Assembly (NCBI GenBank): GCA_910579575.1
Contig: CAJTUM010000003.1
Coordinates: forward strand, 62,001 to 126,000
DNA length: 64,000 nucleotides
DNA from: an uncultured Eubacteriales bacterium
Lineage (GTDB): Bacteria > Bacillota > Clostridia > Oscillospirales > Butyricicoccaceae
Reading direction: 5' to 3'
Both the position numbers and the translations under genes were made by a program. Below are positions 41,045 to 49,896 of this stretch, one piece after another. The notes beneath the pieces are model-generated. The model was not told the origin of the DNA. It did no database searches and saw nothing but the letters and a program-made list of their open reading frames with translations. Every line of letters starts with the position of its first letter. Position 1 is the stretch's first letter.

Positions 41045-42294
41045 ATCGACCAGATTGGAACATCGCCCTGCCTCGCCCGGTTCAGCTGGCCATAGATCGG
41101 TTGGAGGCCGCCGGATATCAGGCCTGGCTGACAGGCGGCGCTCTGCGGGATTTGCTGCGGGGCCAGCTTCCCCAAGACTATGACCTGACCTCCGCCGCCC
41201 CGCCGGAGCAGATACGGCAAATGTTTGCCGACTGCCCTTTGGACCAGACGGGAGCCGTTTATGGCGTGACGACGGTTTTTCTGGAAGGCATGGCGCTGGA
41301 AATCGCCGCCTTCCGCAAAGAGGGAGACTACCAGGACGGCAGAAGGCCAGGCTTTGTGGAGCCGGCCGCCTCTGTGGAAGAAGATTTGGCCCGACGGGAT
41401 TTCACCGTCAACGCCATGGCCTACAGCCCTTGTCGAGGGCTGACGGACCCCTGGGGCGGACTGGCCGATCTGAACGACCGGCTGATTCGGACAGTGGGCC
41501 TGCCGGATCGGCGGTTTCAGGAAGACGGTCTGCGCCTGCTGCGGGCTCTGCGGTTTGCCGCCGCGCTGGATTTTGAAATCGAGCCTGAAACCGCCCAAGC
41601 CATCCGGCGGCAAACCGAAATGCTCCGTCATATCTCTGCGCCCCGGGCAGGGCAAGAGCTGGGCAAGCTGCTTTGCGGCCCGGGAGCCGCCCGCGTTTTG
41701 GATCAATTTCCTGGGTCGGCGGCCTGGGCGTTGCCGCAGCTGGCCCAGCAGATGGAAAATCCCACCCAGCGGCGGCAGACTCTGGAGACCCTGTCTCAAG
41801 CCCCGCCGAATCTGGCGATCCGCCTGGCGATTGCGCTGTCAGCCTCGGGAAACGCCGCCGCAGCCCAGACTTTGACCCGGCTGGGCTTTTCCGCCGCCCT
41901 GCGGGATCAGGTCTGCCAGTTGATTGTCTGGCAGGGCAAAGAGCTTCCCCAAAGCGAAGCGGGGCTCCGCCGCTTGCTCCGCGCGCTGGGTCCGGAGCAG
42001 ACACATCGGCTGCTGGATTTGCAAAAGGCCCGAAACCCGAAGTCGGAGGCGGTTTCCCAAGCTCGGCAATCCCTGACGCGCATTCTGGCCCGAGAGGATT
42101 GTTATGACTTGCCCGCCCTGGCCGTCCGCGGTCGGGATTTGCAGGCTTTGGGCCTGGAGGGGCCGGCCATCGGCCAAATGTTGGCCTGGCTGCTGGATCA
42201 GGCGATCGAGCGGCCTGAGCTGAACCGGCGGGAGAGCCTTTTGGCCCTGGCAAAACAGAGGAAGGATGGAACCCATGCTGGAAAACAAGTATGA
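41041..42294 (+). CDS. cca: CCA-adding tRNA nucleotidyltransferase
   Basis: 417 aa from GTG 41041. LTGGALRDLLRGQLPQDYDL is the class II nucleotidyltransferase head with the catalytic DxD (DYD); RRDFTVNAMAY and DRRFQEDGLRLLRALRFAA are the following motifs, and the C-terminal half is helical with an HD-like domain partly eroded. It adds or repairs the 3' CCA of tRNA. The local tRNA-Ser already encodes CCA, so repair may be its main task for that tRNA. Confidence 0.93.
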   Translation: MNRPDWNIALPRPVQLAIDRLEAAGYQAWLTGGALRDLLRGQLPQDYDLTSAAPPEQIRQMFADCPLDQTGAVYGVTTVFLEGMALEIAAFRKEGDYQDGRRPGFVEPAASVEEDLARRDFTVNAMAYSPCRGLTDPWGGLADLNDRLIRTVGLPDRRFQEDGLRLLRALRFAAALDFEIEPETAQAIRRQTEMLRHISAPRAGQELGKLLCGPGAARVLDQFPGSAAWALPQLAQQMENPTQRRQTLETLSQAPPNLAIRLAIALSASGNAAAAQTLTRLGFSAALRDQVCQLIVWQGKELPQSEAGLRRLLRALGPEQTHRLLDLQKARNPKSEAVSQARQSLTRILAREDCYDLPALAVRGRDLQALGLEGPAIGQMLAWLLDQAIERPELNRRESLLALAKQRKDGTHAGKQV

Positions 42295-43012
42295 CGACCC
42301 GCATTTTTTTGAAAAATACAGCGATATGGCCCGCTCCCGCCAAGGGCTGGCCGCCGCCGGGGAATGGCGGCAGCTGAAAGCCCTTCTTCCGCCGCTGGCA
42401 GGCAAAAAGATTTTGGATTTGGGCTGCGGCTTTGGCTGGCATTGCCGCTATGCCGTCGAACAAGGCGCCGCCCAAGCAATCGGAATCGACCTTTCGGAAA
42501 AAATGCTGGAAAAAGCCCGCCAAACCGCGGCGGACTCTCGCATTACCTACTACCGCCGCGCCATTGAGGAGGCGGATTTTGACGAGGGCCAATTCGACCT
42601 GGTCCTCAGCTCCCTGGCCCTCCACTATGTTGTGGATTACCAGGGGCTTTGCCGGCGGGTTCGCCGGTGGCTGGCGCCGGGCGGGCGCTTTGTCTTTTCG
42701 GTGGAGCATCCCGTTTTCACCGCCTATGGAAATCAGGATTGGATTTATGACCAAAAGGGCCAGATCGCCCATTGGCCGGTGGATCGATATTATGAGGAAG
42801 GGCCTCGACAGGCGGTTTTTCTGGGGGAGACTATGACCAAATACCACCGGACGCTGGAGACCTATCTATCGGCCTTATTGGAAAACGGCTTTGCCATTAT
42901 CGGTTTGGCGGAAGCTCGGCCTTCGCCCCAGCAGATTTCAGCCGACCCGGCCATGGCCCAGGAGCTGCGCCGCCCGATGATGCTTCTGGTATCTTCTAAA
43001 AAAACAGACTGA
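42275..43012 (+). CDS. Class I SAM-dependent methyltransferase
   Basis: 245 aa. The start at 42275 gives MLENKYDDPHFFEKYSDMAR, the usual opening of this clostridial subfamily; AGGAAGG lies nine bases upstream. Motif I is ILDLGCGFGWHCRYA, with GIDLSEKM (motif II) and LVLSSLALHYV (motif IV). GGRFVFSVEHP follows. The acceptor is unknown; similar proteins act on small molecules or lipids. The start overlaps the cca stop. Confidence 0.88.
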   Translation: MLENKYDDPHFFEKYSDMARSRQGLAAAGEWRQLKALLPPLAGKKILDLGCGFGWHCRYAVEQGAAQAIGIDLSEKMLEKARQTAADSRITYYRRAIEEADFDEGQFDLVLSSLALHYVVDYQGLCRRVRRWLAPGGRFVFSVEHPVFTAYGNQDWIYDQKGQIAHWPVDRYYEEGPRQAVFLGETMTKYHRTLETYLSALLENGFAIIGLAEARPSPQQISADPAMAQELRRPMMLLVSSKKTD

Positions 43013-43045
43013 ACAACCGATTCAAGAGAACAGGAGGAATATCCT

Positions 43046-43477
43046 ATGGAACAAGGAATTGTGCGCCCGGTGGGCGTTGTGCGCCGCCAGGGCCAGCGGG
43101 TCTATATCGATTTGGAGCCCCAATATATCCCCGCCCTGCGGGGATTGGAGGAATACAGCCACCTTTATCTGCTTTGGTGGTTTGACGGCTGCGACGACGA
43201 GCAATCCCGCAACCGGCTTCAGGTGGGCACGCCCCACGCCAACGCCCCGGAGCTGCTGGGCGCTTTCGCCACCCGCACGCCCCATCGGCCCAACCCCATC
43301 GCCCTGGACGTGGCCGCCATCCGCTGGATCGACCACCGGATTGGGCGAATCTGCGTCGACCATACCGACGCCCGAGACGGCACGCCGGCGCTGGACGTGA
43401 AGCCCTATACCCCCGGCGACCGGGTGGAAAAGCTCTGTTCCCCCAGCTGGCTCGCATCGGGCGCGGCGGCCCGCTAA
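43046..43477 (+). CDS. TrmO/TsaA-family tRNA methyltransferase
   Basis: 143 aa. RTPHRPNPIALDVAAIRWID is the SAM-binding beta-barrel signature of TrmO; LEEYSHLYLLWWFDGCDD and DGTPALDVKPYTPGDR are the other conserved blocks. TrmO N6-methylates the threonylcarbamoyladenosine at position 37 of tRNA-Thr. Lying behind cca fits a tRNA-maturation role. AGGAGG precedes the ATG. Some short family members are uncharacterised, so the substrate is inferred. Confidence 0.88.
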   Translation: MEQGIVRPVGVVRRQGQRVYIDLEPQYIPALRGLEEYSHLYLLWWFDGCDDEQSRNRLQVGTPHANAPELLGAFATRTPHRPNPIALDVAAIRWIDHRIGRICVDHTDARDGTPALDVKPYTPGDRVEKLCSPSWLASGAAAR

Positions 43478-43519
43478 CAGGTCCAAATTCGTCCAATCGT
43501 CATGGGGGCGCAAAGAGCT

Positions 43520-44440
43520 ATGGACCGCAATTATCGCATCGAAAACGGCGTTTTGACCAAATACGAAGGCCCTGGCGGGAGCGTCGCCGTGCCAAAGGGC
43601 GTAAAAGCAATCGGCGACTATGCTTTCGCCGGCTGCAAAAGCCTAACTGCCGTCGTCATTCCAGAGGGCGTAAAGGCCGTGGGCGACCATGCTTTTGACG
43701 GCTGCGCCAACTTAGCCTGCGTCGATCTCCCAAAAAGCGCCGCGGCCATCGGCGATTATGCCTTCTGCGGCTGCAAGAGCCTGACCGCTATCGTCATCCC
43801 GGAAGGCGCGGCTGTCGTGGGCGTCAGCGCCTTGAAAGGCTGCCAAAACCTGGCCGCCGCCATCCTTCCCAAAAGCGCGATTCTAATCGACGAAAGCGCT
43901 TTCGCCTTCTGCAAAAGCCTGACCCGCCTGGTCATACCAGAAGGCGTGCGAGCAATTGAATCCAAGGCTTTTTGGGGCTGCGAAGGTTTAACCGATCTGG
44001 TCCTGCCGGAAAGCGCGGCTCAAATCGGCTCTTGGGCCTTTTACGGCTGCAAAAGCCTGCGCAGCGTCGCCCTGCCGAAGCGGGTCAAGCGGATTGGCAA
44101 ATCGGTATTCGGAGACTGCCGCCCCGCTCTGGTCGCGCCGCACATCCCCATCGACCAGTTTTGCACAGAAGACAAACCCGGCGCAGTCTGCGGCTTTGCC
44201 AAAGCCTGGGCGGCAAACATGGCGATGGAAGAGCAAACCCGAGCGGGATATCTCCGGTACGTCAAGCGCCAAAAGAAGCGGCTCTACCCTTTGGCCTTCC
44301 AGCATGAGGAGCTGCTTGCGCTCATGCTGGAAGAGAAAATCAGTTCCCAAAAAGATATCGAATTATTTCTGGAAGAATGCTCCAAACAGTGCAACGAGGC
44401 CGCCAAGGAGAATGCGTTGGACGATATCAACCGCGTTTGA
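43520..44440 (+). CDS. Leucine-rich repeat protein, BspA type
   Basis: 306 aa, no signal peptide. Seven or so repeats of 23 residues between about 20 and 215, pattern IGDYAFAGCKSLTAVVIPEG, with one diverged repeat (VSALKGCQNLAAAILPKS). The repeat core builds a right-handed solenoid for protein binding. A charged helical C-terminal domain follows (about 230-306). BspA-type proteins are usually secreted; this one seems cytoplasmic. Confidence 0.88.
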   Translation: MDRNYRIENGVLTKYEGPGGSVAVPKGVKAIGDYAFAGCKSLTAVVIPEGVKAVGDHAFDGCANLACVDLPKSAAAIGDYAFCGCKSLTAIVIPEGAAVVGVSALKGCQNLAAAILPKSAILIDESAFAFCKSLTRLVIPEGVRAIESKAFWGCEGLTDLVLPESAAQIGSWAFYGCKSLRSVALPKRVKRIGKSVFGDCRPALVAPHIPIDQFCTEDKPGAVCGFAKAWAANMAMEEQTRAGYLRYVKRQKKRLYPLAFQHEELLALMLEEKISSQKDIELFLEECSKQCNEAAKENALDDINRV

Positions 44441-44490
44441 AAGCCTCAAGCCTCCGACAGAAATGCAAATTGTTCCGTCAACCGCAACAC

Positions 44491-44538
44491 AAAAACCCCC
44501 GACAAGAGGCCGTCCGGTCTCCTGCCGAGGGTTTTGCT
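44491..44538 (+). terminator. Terminator of the LRR gene
   Basis: AAAACCC pairs with GGGTTTT; a nested GAGGCC..GGTCTC hairpin lies inside. Followed by GCTTTGCTTTTT. 44537-44636 holds nothing else. Confidence 0.65.
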
Positions 44539-44636
44539 TTGCTTTTTCAGGGGCCCTTTCATCGCATCGATTTCCGGCGAACAAATCGCCGCAAATCCTT
44601 TCACCGTATTCCCGACGTCCCATCTTCGACGGGGCT

Positions 44637-45239
44637 TTATTTCCTGGCTTTTACCACTTTCAATCGGCTGAATTCTTCTCTTTCCCGCTCTTCCAGGACG
44701 CCGATGATATAATCGATATCGGCGGTATAGCGGGGAATGATGATATTTTTCAGCGCGTTTGCCCGCTTCTGAGCCTTTTTGATGGCTTCAGCCAGGCGAT
44801 AGACGCTGGTTTCCACCTCGGCCAGAGTGGAGCACAGTTTTTTCACCCGGTAAAATTCATAAAGAGTCTGGTCCAACGAGGAATCGGTGCCAAAAAAGCC
44901 GTAGCTGAGCTTGGCTTCAAAATCCGAGGCGGTCACAATGGGAATTTCCACCCCCATCACCGAGCGATAACCGATGCGCAGCGTGTCGTCTACCGGCGTG
45001 GCCAAGGCGATATCCAGGCAGTCGCCCAAACGGATATTGGCTTGCTGAAGGGCCGAATAGGCCCGGGCGAAAGCGGCGCCGATTTCCGCCTGGAGCTCTT
45101 TGGCGCTGTCGATCAGCTGCATCATTTCCCGAATCAGGATATTTCGTTTCCGATCCATTAGATCATAGCCCAACTGGGCCAGGCTCAGCGAGCGCCGCAC
45201 TCGGGCCAAAGAGCCCTTGGTGGGCGTTACGGCGGCCAT
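44637..45239 (-). CDS. ntpD: V-type ATP synthase subunit D
   Basis: 200 aa. Starts with VTPTKGSLARVRRSLSLAQLG and continues as a long coiled coil; ALKNIIIPRYTADIDYIIGV near the C-terminus is the subunit D signature. It forms the central rotor shaft between the catalytic head and the membrane ring. Last gene of the nine-gene operon; its start overlaps the subunit B stop by one base. Confidence 0.95.
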   Translation of the reverse strand: MAAVTPTKGSLARVRRSLSLAQLGYDLMDRKRNILIREMMQLIDSAKELQAEIGAAFARAYSALQQANIRLGDCLDIALATPVDDTLRIGYRSVMGVEIPIVTASDFEAKLSYGFFGTDSSLDQTLYEFYRVKKLCSTLAEVETSVYRLAEAIKKAQKRANALKNIIIPRYTADIDYIIGVLEEREREEFSRLKVVKARK

Positions 45240-46630
45240 CAGTCTTCGCTCCCCGCCGCCGGAGGCGCATAATGCTCATCCAGCAGCTTGGCAGGAATGC
45301 GGTCCAGCTCCGACCGAGGCAGGCCGCTGAGCAGCCGCCAGCCCAGCTCCAGGGTCTGATCCAGCGTCCGGTTTTCCGCCCGCCCTTGCTGGACAAACTC
45401 CTGTTCAAACCGCTGCCCAAAGGCAATATACATTTTATCCACCTCAGAAAGCTCCTCTTCGCCGATGACTGAGGCCAGGGAGCGAGCGTCCTGCACGCGG
45501 GAATAGCAGGCGAATAGCTGCGTAGAAACCGCCGGATGATCCTCCCTGGTAAAGCCCTTGCCGATGCCGTCCTTCATCAGCCGGGAAAGAGAGGGCAGCA
45601 CGCCGATGGGCGGATAGAGCCCCTTCTGGTCCATATCCCGATTGAGCACAATCTGTCCTTCGGTGATATATCCGGTCAGGTCCGGGATAGGATGGGTGAT
45701 ATCGTCGTTTGGCATGGTCAAGATAGGCGCTTGGGTGACGCTGCCCGGCTTGCCCTCCAGCATTCCGGCCCGCTCATAGAGGGAAGCCAAATCGGAATAG
45801 AGGTAGGAGGGATACCCCTTTCGGCTGGGGATTTCATTTTTGGAGGAGGAAAATTCCCGCAGAGCCTCGCAATAGGCGGTCATATCCGTCATAATGACCA
45901 GAATGTGCATTCCATAGGTAAAGGCCAGATATTCCGCCGCCGTCAGGGCGCAGCGGGGCGTCAGAATCCGCTCGATGATGGGGTCGCTGGCCTCGTTGAT
46001 GAACATCACCACCCGCTGAAGGGCGCTGGAATCCTCAAAATCCTTCTTAAAAAAGTCGGCGGCGTCCTTTTTCAGCCCCATGCCGGCGAACACGATGCCG
46101 AACTTTTCATCCTGCCCGCCCACCTTGGCCTGGCGGACGATCTGGGCGGCCAGCTGGTTGTGGCTCATGCCTGCGCCGGAGAAAATAGGCAGCTTTTGGC
46201 CCCGAATCAAGGTGGCCATGCAGTCGATGGCCGAGACGCCGGTATAAATGCAGTTGCGAGGGTATTCCCGAGCCACGGGGTTCATGGGCATTCCGTTGAT
46301 ATCCCGCTTTTCCTCGGGGTAAATCTCGCCCAAGCCGTCGATGGGCCGGCCCGCGCCGGAAAACACCCGGCCCAGCATTTCTCGGCTCAGGGGCAGCTCC
46401 ATAGGCCGGCCCTGGAACGCGACGCTGACCCCTTCCAGCGCGATGCCCTTGCCGCCCTCAAAAACCTGAAGCACAACCCGGTCCCCTTCAGCCATAATCA
46501 CCCGGCCGGCCCGCTTTTCACCGCTGGGCAAAGCGATTTCGGCCATTTCGTCATAGGACGCGCCCCGCACCCCTTCCAAGGTCAGCAGCGGCCCGTTGAT
46601 TTCCGTCACGCCGGTATATTCGATTCTCAT
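45239..46630 (-). CDS. ntpB: V-type ATP synthase subunit B
   Basis: 463 aa. YTGVTEINGPLLTLEGVRGA begins the beta-barrel; GQKLPIFSGAGMSHNQLAAQ is the degenerate P-loop of the non-catalytic subunit; SITQAPILTMPNDDITHPIP-like sequence (QAPILTMPNDDITHPIPDL) is highly conserved. It alternates with A in the head and carries the regulatory nucleotide site. The start overlaps the subunit A stop by 4 bp. Confidence 0.97.
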   Translation of the reverse strand: MRIEYTGVTEINGPLLTLEGVRGASYDEMAEIALPSGEKRAGRVIMAEGDRVVLQVFEGGKGIALEGVSVAFQGRPMELPLSREMLGRVFSGAGRPIDGLGEIYPEEKRDINGMPMNPVAREYPRNCIYTGVSAIDCMATLIRGQKLPIFSGAGMSHNQLAAQIVRQAKVGGQDEKFGIVFAGMGLKKDAADFFKKDFEDSSALQRVVMFINEASDPIIERILTPRCALTAAEYLAFTYGMHILVIMTDMTAYCEALREFSSSKNEIPSRKGYPSYLYSDLASLYERAGMLEGKPGSVTQAPILTMPNDDITHPIPDLTGYITEGQIVLNRDMDQKGLYPPIGVLPSLSRLMKDGIGKGFTREDHPAVSTQLFACYSRVQDARSLASVIGEEELSEVDKMYIAFGQRFEQEFVQQGRAENRTLDQTLELGWRLLSGLPRSELDRIPAKLLDEHYAPPAAGSED

Positions 46631-48426
46631 ACTTTCGCCTCCCCCTGGCTCTGGCGGGTATTTTGGGCCACGGTCTGGGCCGCGGCTTGATCAATCTGCT
46701 GTCGATATTGCTCAAACAGGGAAAAATCGTCGTTGGGCACATTGTATTTGGCCCGGGTCGCCAGCTCAAAGACGCCGGTTTTGACCAGCTGGGAGATGGG
46801 AATACCCTTGGCCGCCACCTCTCTCCCCTTGTCATAAAGATGGAGAATCAGCTCCATCATGCGGTATTGCTTTTCGATGGGCACATAGGTGTCGATAGGC
46901 GAATAGGCGTCCTGCTGTAAAAAGCCGGTTCGGATGGTTTTGGCGGTCTCGATAATCAGCTTCTGGTCCTCGGGCAGCACGTCGGCGCCGATGAGCTTGA
47001 CGATTTCCATCAGCTTATTTTCTTCCAGCAGCAATCGAGCAATGCGCTCCCTGCTCTGGGCAAAATCCGGGCCAAACCGGCTTTCAAACCAAGGCGCCAA
47101 ATCGGCCAGATATTCGGAATAAGAGGTGTTCCAGTTCATAGAGGGAAAATGGCGGGCGTAGGCCAGCTCCCGGTCCAAAGCCCAGAAGCAGCGGATAAAC
47201 CGCTTGGTCGTCTGGGTGACAGGCTCGGAAAAATCGCCGCCCTGGGGGGAAACTGCGCCGATGGCGGTGACGCTGCCCTCCGTCCCGTTCAGGTTGTCGG
47301 CATACCCGGCCCGCTCATAAAACTCCGCCAACCGGGAGGGCAGATAGGCGGGGAATCCCTCCTCTGCCGGCATTTCTTCCAGCCGGCCGGAGATTTCCCG
47401 CAGAGCTTCGGCCCAGCGGGAGGTGGAATCCGCCATCAGCGCCACATGGTAGCCCATATCCCGATAATATTCCGCCATGGTCATGCCGGTATAAATGGAG
47501 GCTTCTCGGGCAGCCACAGGCATATTGGAGGTGTTGGCGATCAACACTGTGCGGTTGAGCAAAGGCTTGCCCGTCCGCGGGTCTTCCAGCTCTCCAAATT
47601 CCTCCAGAACCTGGGTCATCTCGTTGCCCCGCTCGCCGCAGCCCAAATAGATGATGATATCCGCGTCGCACCACTTTGCCAGCTGATGCTGAATAATGGT
47701 CTTGCCCGCGCCAAAGGGACCAGGCACGCAAGCGCAGCCCCCTTTGCCGATGGGAAACATGGCGTCGATCACCCGCTGACCGGTGACCATCAGCTGATCC
47801 ACCGGCCGGCGCAGCTTGACGGGCCGAGGCTGGCGAATGGGCCATTTTTGGGCCAACGTCAACTTGTGCTCCCGCCCCTGGTCGTCCCGCAGCAGGGCGA
47901 CCGGCTGGTTGACCGTATAATTTCCGTTGGGGGCAGCTTCCATAATTTCGCCGCTCAGGTTGGGCGGAACCATGGCCTTGTGCGTAATGGCGCCCAGCTC
48001 GTCGCATTGGGCGAAAACAGCGCCCCCCTCTACCCGGTCGCCAGGATTGACCAAAATTTTCACCGGCCATTTCTTTTCCCCGTCCAGGCTGGGCAAATCC
48101 AGGCCGGCGGGAATGAAAGCGCCGCCCGCTTTTTCAATGGCCCGCAGGGGCCGGGCGATGCCGTCAAAAATGCCGCCCAGCAAGCCGGGGCCCAGCTGGA
48201 TGGAAAGAGGGCCGTCGGCCGGGGCCACCGGCTGCCCCGGCGCCACGCCGGTGGTGGGCTCATAGACCTGGATGGTGACTTCCTGCCGGCTGACGGCCAC
48301 CACCTCGCCGATCAGGCGGCTGACGCCTACAAAGGCCATATCCTGCAAAGCCAGACCCGAGCCGCCTCGAGCCTTGACCACCGGGCCGTTGACCGAATAC
48401 ACTTGATATGTTGTTTGCTCGTTCAT
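46627..48426 (-). CDS. ntpA: V-type ATP synthase catalytic subunit A
   Basis: 599 aa. The P-loop is CVPGPFGAGKTIIQHQLAKW and the family-specific inserted region after residue 115 is present. LIYLGCGERGNEMTQVLEEF, DSTSRWAEALREISGRLEEM and PSRLAEFYERAGY are invariant V-ATPase A motifs. It hydrolyses or makes ATP, coupled to ion flow through I and K. The organism can use this enzyme as an ATP-driven pump or as a synthase. Confidence 0.97.
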   Translation of the reverse strand: MNEQTTYQVYSVNGPVVKARGGSGLALQDMAFVGVSRLIGEVVAVSRQEVTIQVYEPTTGVAPGQPVAPADGPLSIQLGPGLLGGIFDGIARPLRAIEKAGGAFIPAGLDLPSLDGEKKWPVKILVNPGDRVEGGAVFAQCDELGAITHKAMVPPNLSGEIMEAAPNGNYTVNQPVALLRDDQGREHKLTLAQKWPIRQPRPVKLRRPVDQLMVTGQRVIDAMFPIGKGGCACVPGPFGAGKTIIQHQLAKWCDADIIIYLGCGERGNEMTQVLEEFGELEDPRTGKPLLNRTVLIANTSNMPVAAREASIYTGMTMAEYYRDMGYHVALMADSTSRWAEALREISGRLEEMPAEEGFPAYLPSRLAEFYERAGYADNLNGTEGSVTAIGAVSPQGGDFSEPVTQTTKRFIRCFWALDRELAYARHFPSMNWNTSYSEYLADLAPWFESRFGPDFAQSRERIARLLLEENKLMEIVKLIGADVLPEDQKLIIETAKTIRTGFLQQDAYSPIDTYVPIEKQYRMMELILHLYDKGREVAAKGIPISQLVKTGVFELATRAKYNVPNDDFSLFEQYRQQIDQAAAQTVAQNTRQSQGEAKV

Positions 48427-48444
48427 CGCGCTCGCCTCCTTCGC

Positions 48445-49047
48445 CTATTCCAGCCGCAGGCCGAGATACTCGGCGATATGTCCTTGGGTCTGCTCAAAGG
48501 CGTCGTCCAGGGTGCAATCTATCGCCATATGGCAGCTTGGGCATTCCAGCCGCAGGCCCCCCAGGCGGATATCCGGCTCGGACTCCAGCTCGCCGGGCCG
48601 GCCGCATCTCGCCAAAGCCTCTTCCAATGCGGTCTTATCCTGCGGGCGGCACAGCAGCCGGACAGATTCCTGCCCTTCCGGCAAAGCGGCCAACGCCTTT
48701 TGGAGCTGTCGGGCCGTCCACTGCCCGTATTCCGGAGTTTCCACCCATTGCTCCAGCTTTTGGCGCAGCTCCTGGGAGATACGGGCCACCAGCTGGGCTC
48801 TTTTTGCAAAAAGCTCCCGTTTGTGTTCCATCATAGTCTGGGACACGGCCTGCCCCATCTCTTTTTTCACGCGGGCGACGCCAGCCTCCACCTCTCGCTC
48901 CATCTGGACCCGCAGCCGCTGTTCGGCTTGGGCCAGGCGCTGGCGGCGCTCCTTTTCCACGTCCTCTAAAATTTGCCGGCTCTGCCGATTGGCGTCGCCC
49001 AATATAGCGGCTGTAAACCGCTCCAGCTTGTTGATTGTCTCGCTCAC
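48445..49047 (-). CDS. ntpE: V-type ATP synthase subunit E
   Basis: 200 aa from a GTG start with AGGGGGG upstream. Helical N-terminal half rich in Arg, Glu and Gln (QILEDVEKERRQRLAQAEQR) followed by a small alpha/beta C-terminal domain (GLRLECPSCHMAIDCTLDDA). It forms the peripheral stalk with the G/H-like subunit. Position between F and A is the usual one. CPSC in the last domain is unusual but not a known zinc site. Confidence 0.87.
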   Translation of the reverse strand: MSETINKLERFTAAILGDANRQSRQILEDVEKERRQRLAQAEQRLRVQMEREVEAGVARVKKEMGQAVSQTMMEHKRELFAKRAQLVARISQELRQKLEQWVETPEYGQWTARQLQKALAALPEGQESVRLLCRPQDKTALEEALARCGRPGELESEPDIRLGGLRLECPSCHMAIDCTLDDAFEQTQGHIAEYLGLRLE

Positions 49048-49059
49048 GCCCGTCCCCCC

Positions 49060-49368
49060 TTAGATTTTTACGCCAATGGCTTCCCGCACATAGCGGGTGA
49101 TGGAATCTGGCGCCCGCTCAGCGCCCTGACGGCCGGGAATCTCCACCAGCAGCGGCGTTCGGGCGCTCAGCTTGATCTGGTCCACCCGCTGGCGGCACTG
49201 GGCGGCCAAACCCTCCGTCAGCAGAATAACGCCGATATCCGGCTGAGCCAAAGCGACGTCCAAGGCTTCCTCAGCCTCTTCGGCCCGGGAAACCGTCACC
49301 CCTTCCACGCCCGCCAAGCGAAAGCCCGTCTGGGTATCCGGGTTATCCGCGATCAAAAAATACCGCAT
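49060..49368 (-). CDS. ntpG: V-type ATP synthase subunit F
   Basis: 102 aa from the ATG giving MRYFLIADNPDTQTGFRLAG, a Rossmann-like opening typical of subunit F. ALAQPDIGVILLTEGLAAQC and TPLLVEIPGRQG follow. It caps the central stalk with D. A TTG five codons upstream directly after the K stop is an alternative start. In the Enterococcus naming, this is NtpG. Confidence 0.88.
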   Translation of the reverse strand: MRYFLIADNPDTQTGFRLAGVEGVTVSRAEEAEEALDVALAQPDIGVILLTEGLAAQCRQRVDQIKLSARTPLLVEIPGRQGAERAPDSITRYVREAIGVKI

Positions 49369-49383
49369 TCTTCCTGCCCTCAA

Positions 49384-49806
49384 TTACAGGCGCAACATAA
49401 TCAGGATGGACACCAGCATACCGTAGATGGCGATGCCCTCGGCCAGAGCCACAAAAATCAGGGCCTTGCCGAAAACCTTGTCGTTTTCCGAAATGGCGCC
49501 GATGGCCGAACTGGCCGCCGAAGCCACGGCCACGCCGCCGCCGATGCAGGCCAAACCGGTGGAAAGGGCCATGGCCAGGTAGCCCCAGCCTGCGGAGGAA
49601 GAGGCCGCCGCGGCTCCCTGCTCCGCCGCCGCCATGGCGTGGCCGCCGATTCCCATGCCCGTCGTCAGCAGACACAGGGCGAACACTGCAACGATATTAA
49701 CGGCCATGGCGCCCTTGGGGCTCCGGCCGCTTTGATGCCGGCGATAGGCCAGAAGCAGCGGCGAAAAGGCCAGGGCTGCTAGAACAGTGACAATCATGAT
49801 TTCCAT
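49384..49806 (-). CDS. ntpK: V-type ATP synthase membrane-ring subunit K
   Basis: 140 aa with AAAAGGAG upstream of the ATG. Four hydrophobic segments in two hairpins: residues about 1-20, 42-60, 75-105 and 115-140. The ion-binding carboxylate is the Glu in ALAEGIAIYGM of the last helix; ACIGGGVAVASAASSAIGA is the glycine/alanine-rich packing helix. The first hairpin lacks an equivalent Glu. No Gln ligands typical of the Na+ type of E. hirae are visible, so H+ or Na+ use is undecided. Confidence 0.92.
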   Translation of the reverse strand: MEIMIVTVLAALAFSPLLLAYRRHQSGRSPKGAMAVNIVAVFALCLLTTGMGIGGHAMAAAEQGAAAASSSAGWGYLAMALSTGLACIGGGVAVASAASSAIGAISENDKVFGKALIFVALAEGIAIYGMLVSILIMLRL

Positions 49807-49896
49807 AAAAATACTCCTTTTCTCCGGCGGACGCAATTTACAGCGCTGCCCCGCCGCCGGGCGGGTTTCTCATTGGGTGTGAAACAGACCGTCGCT

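Noticed and set aside
41408..42847. Long minus-strand open frame over cca and the methyltransferase
   Set aside because: Antisense shadow in GC-rich sequence; both plus-strand genes have clear motifs.
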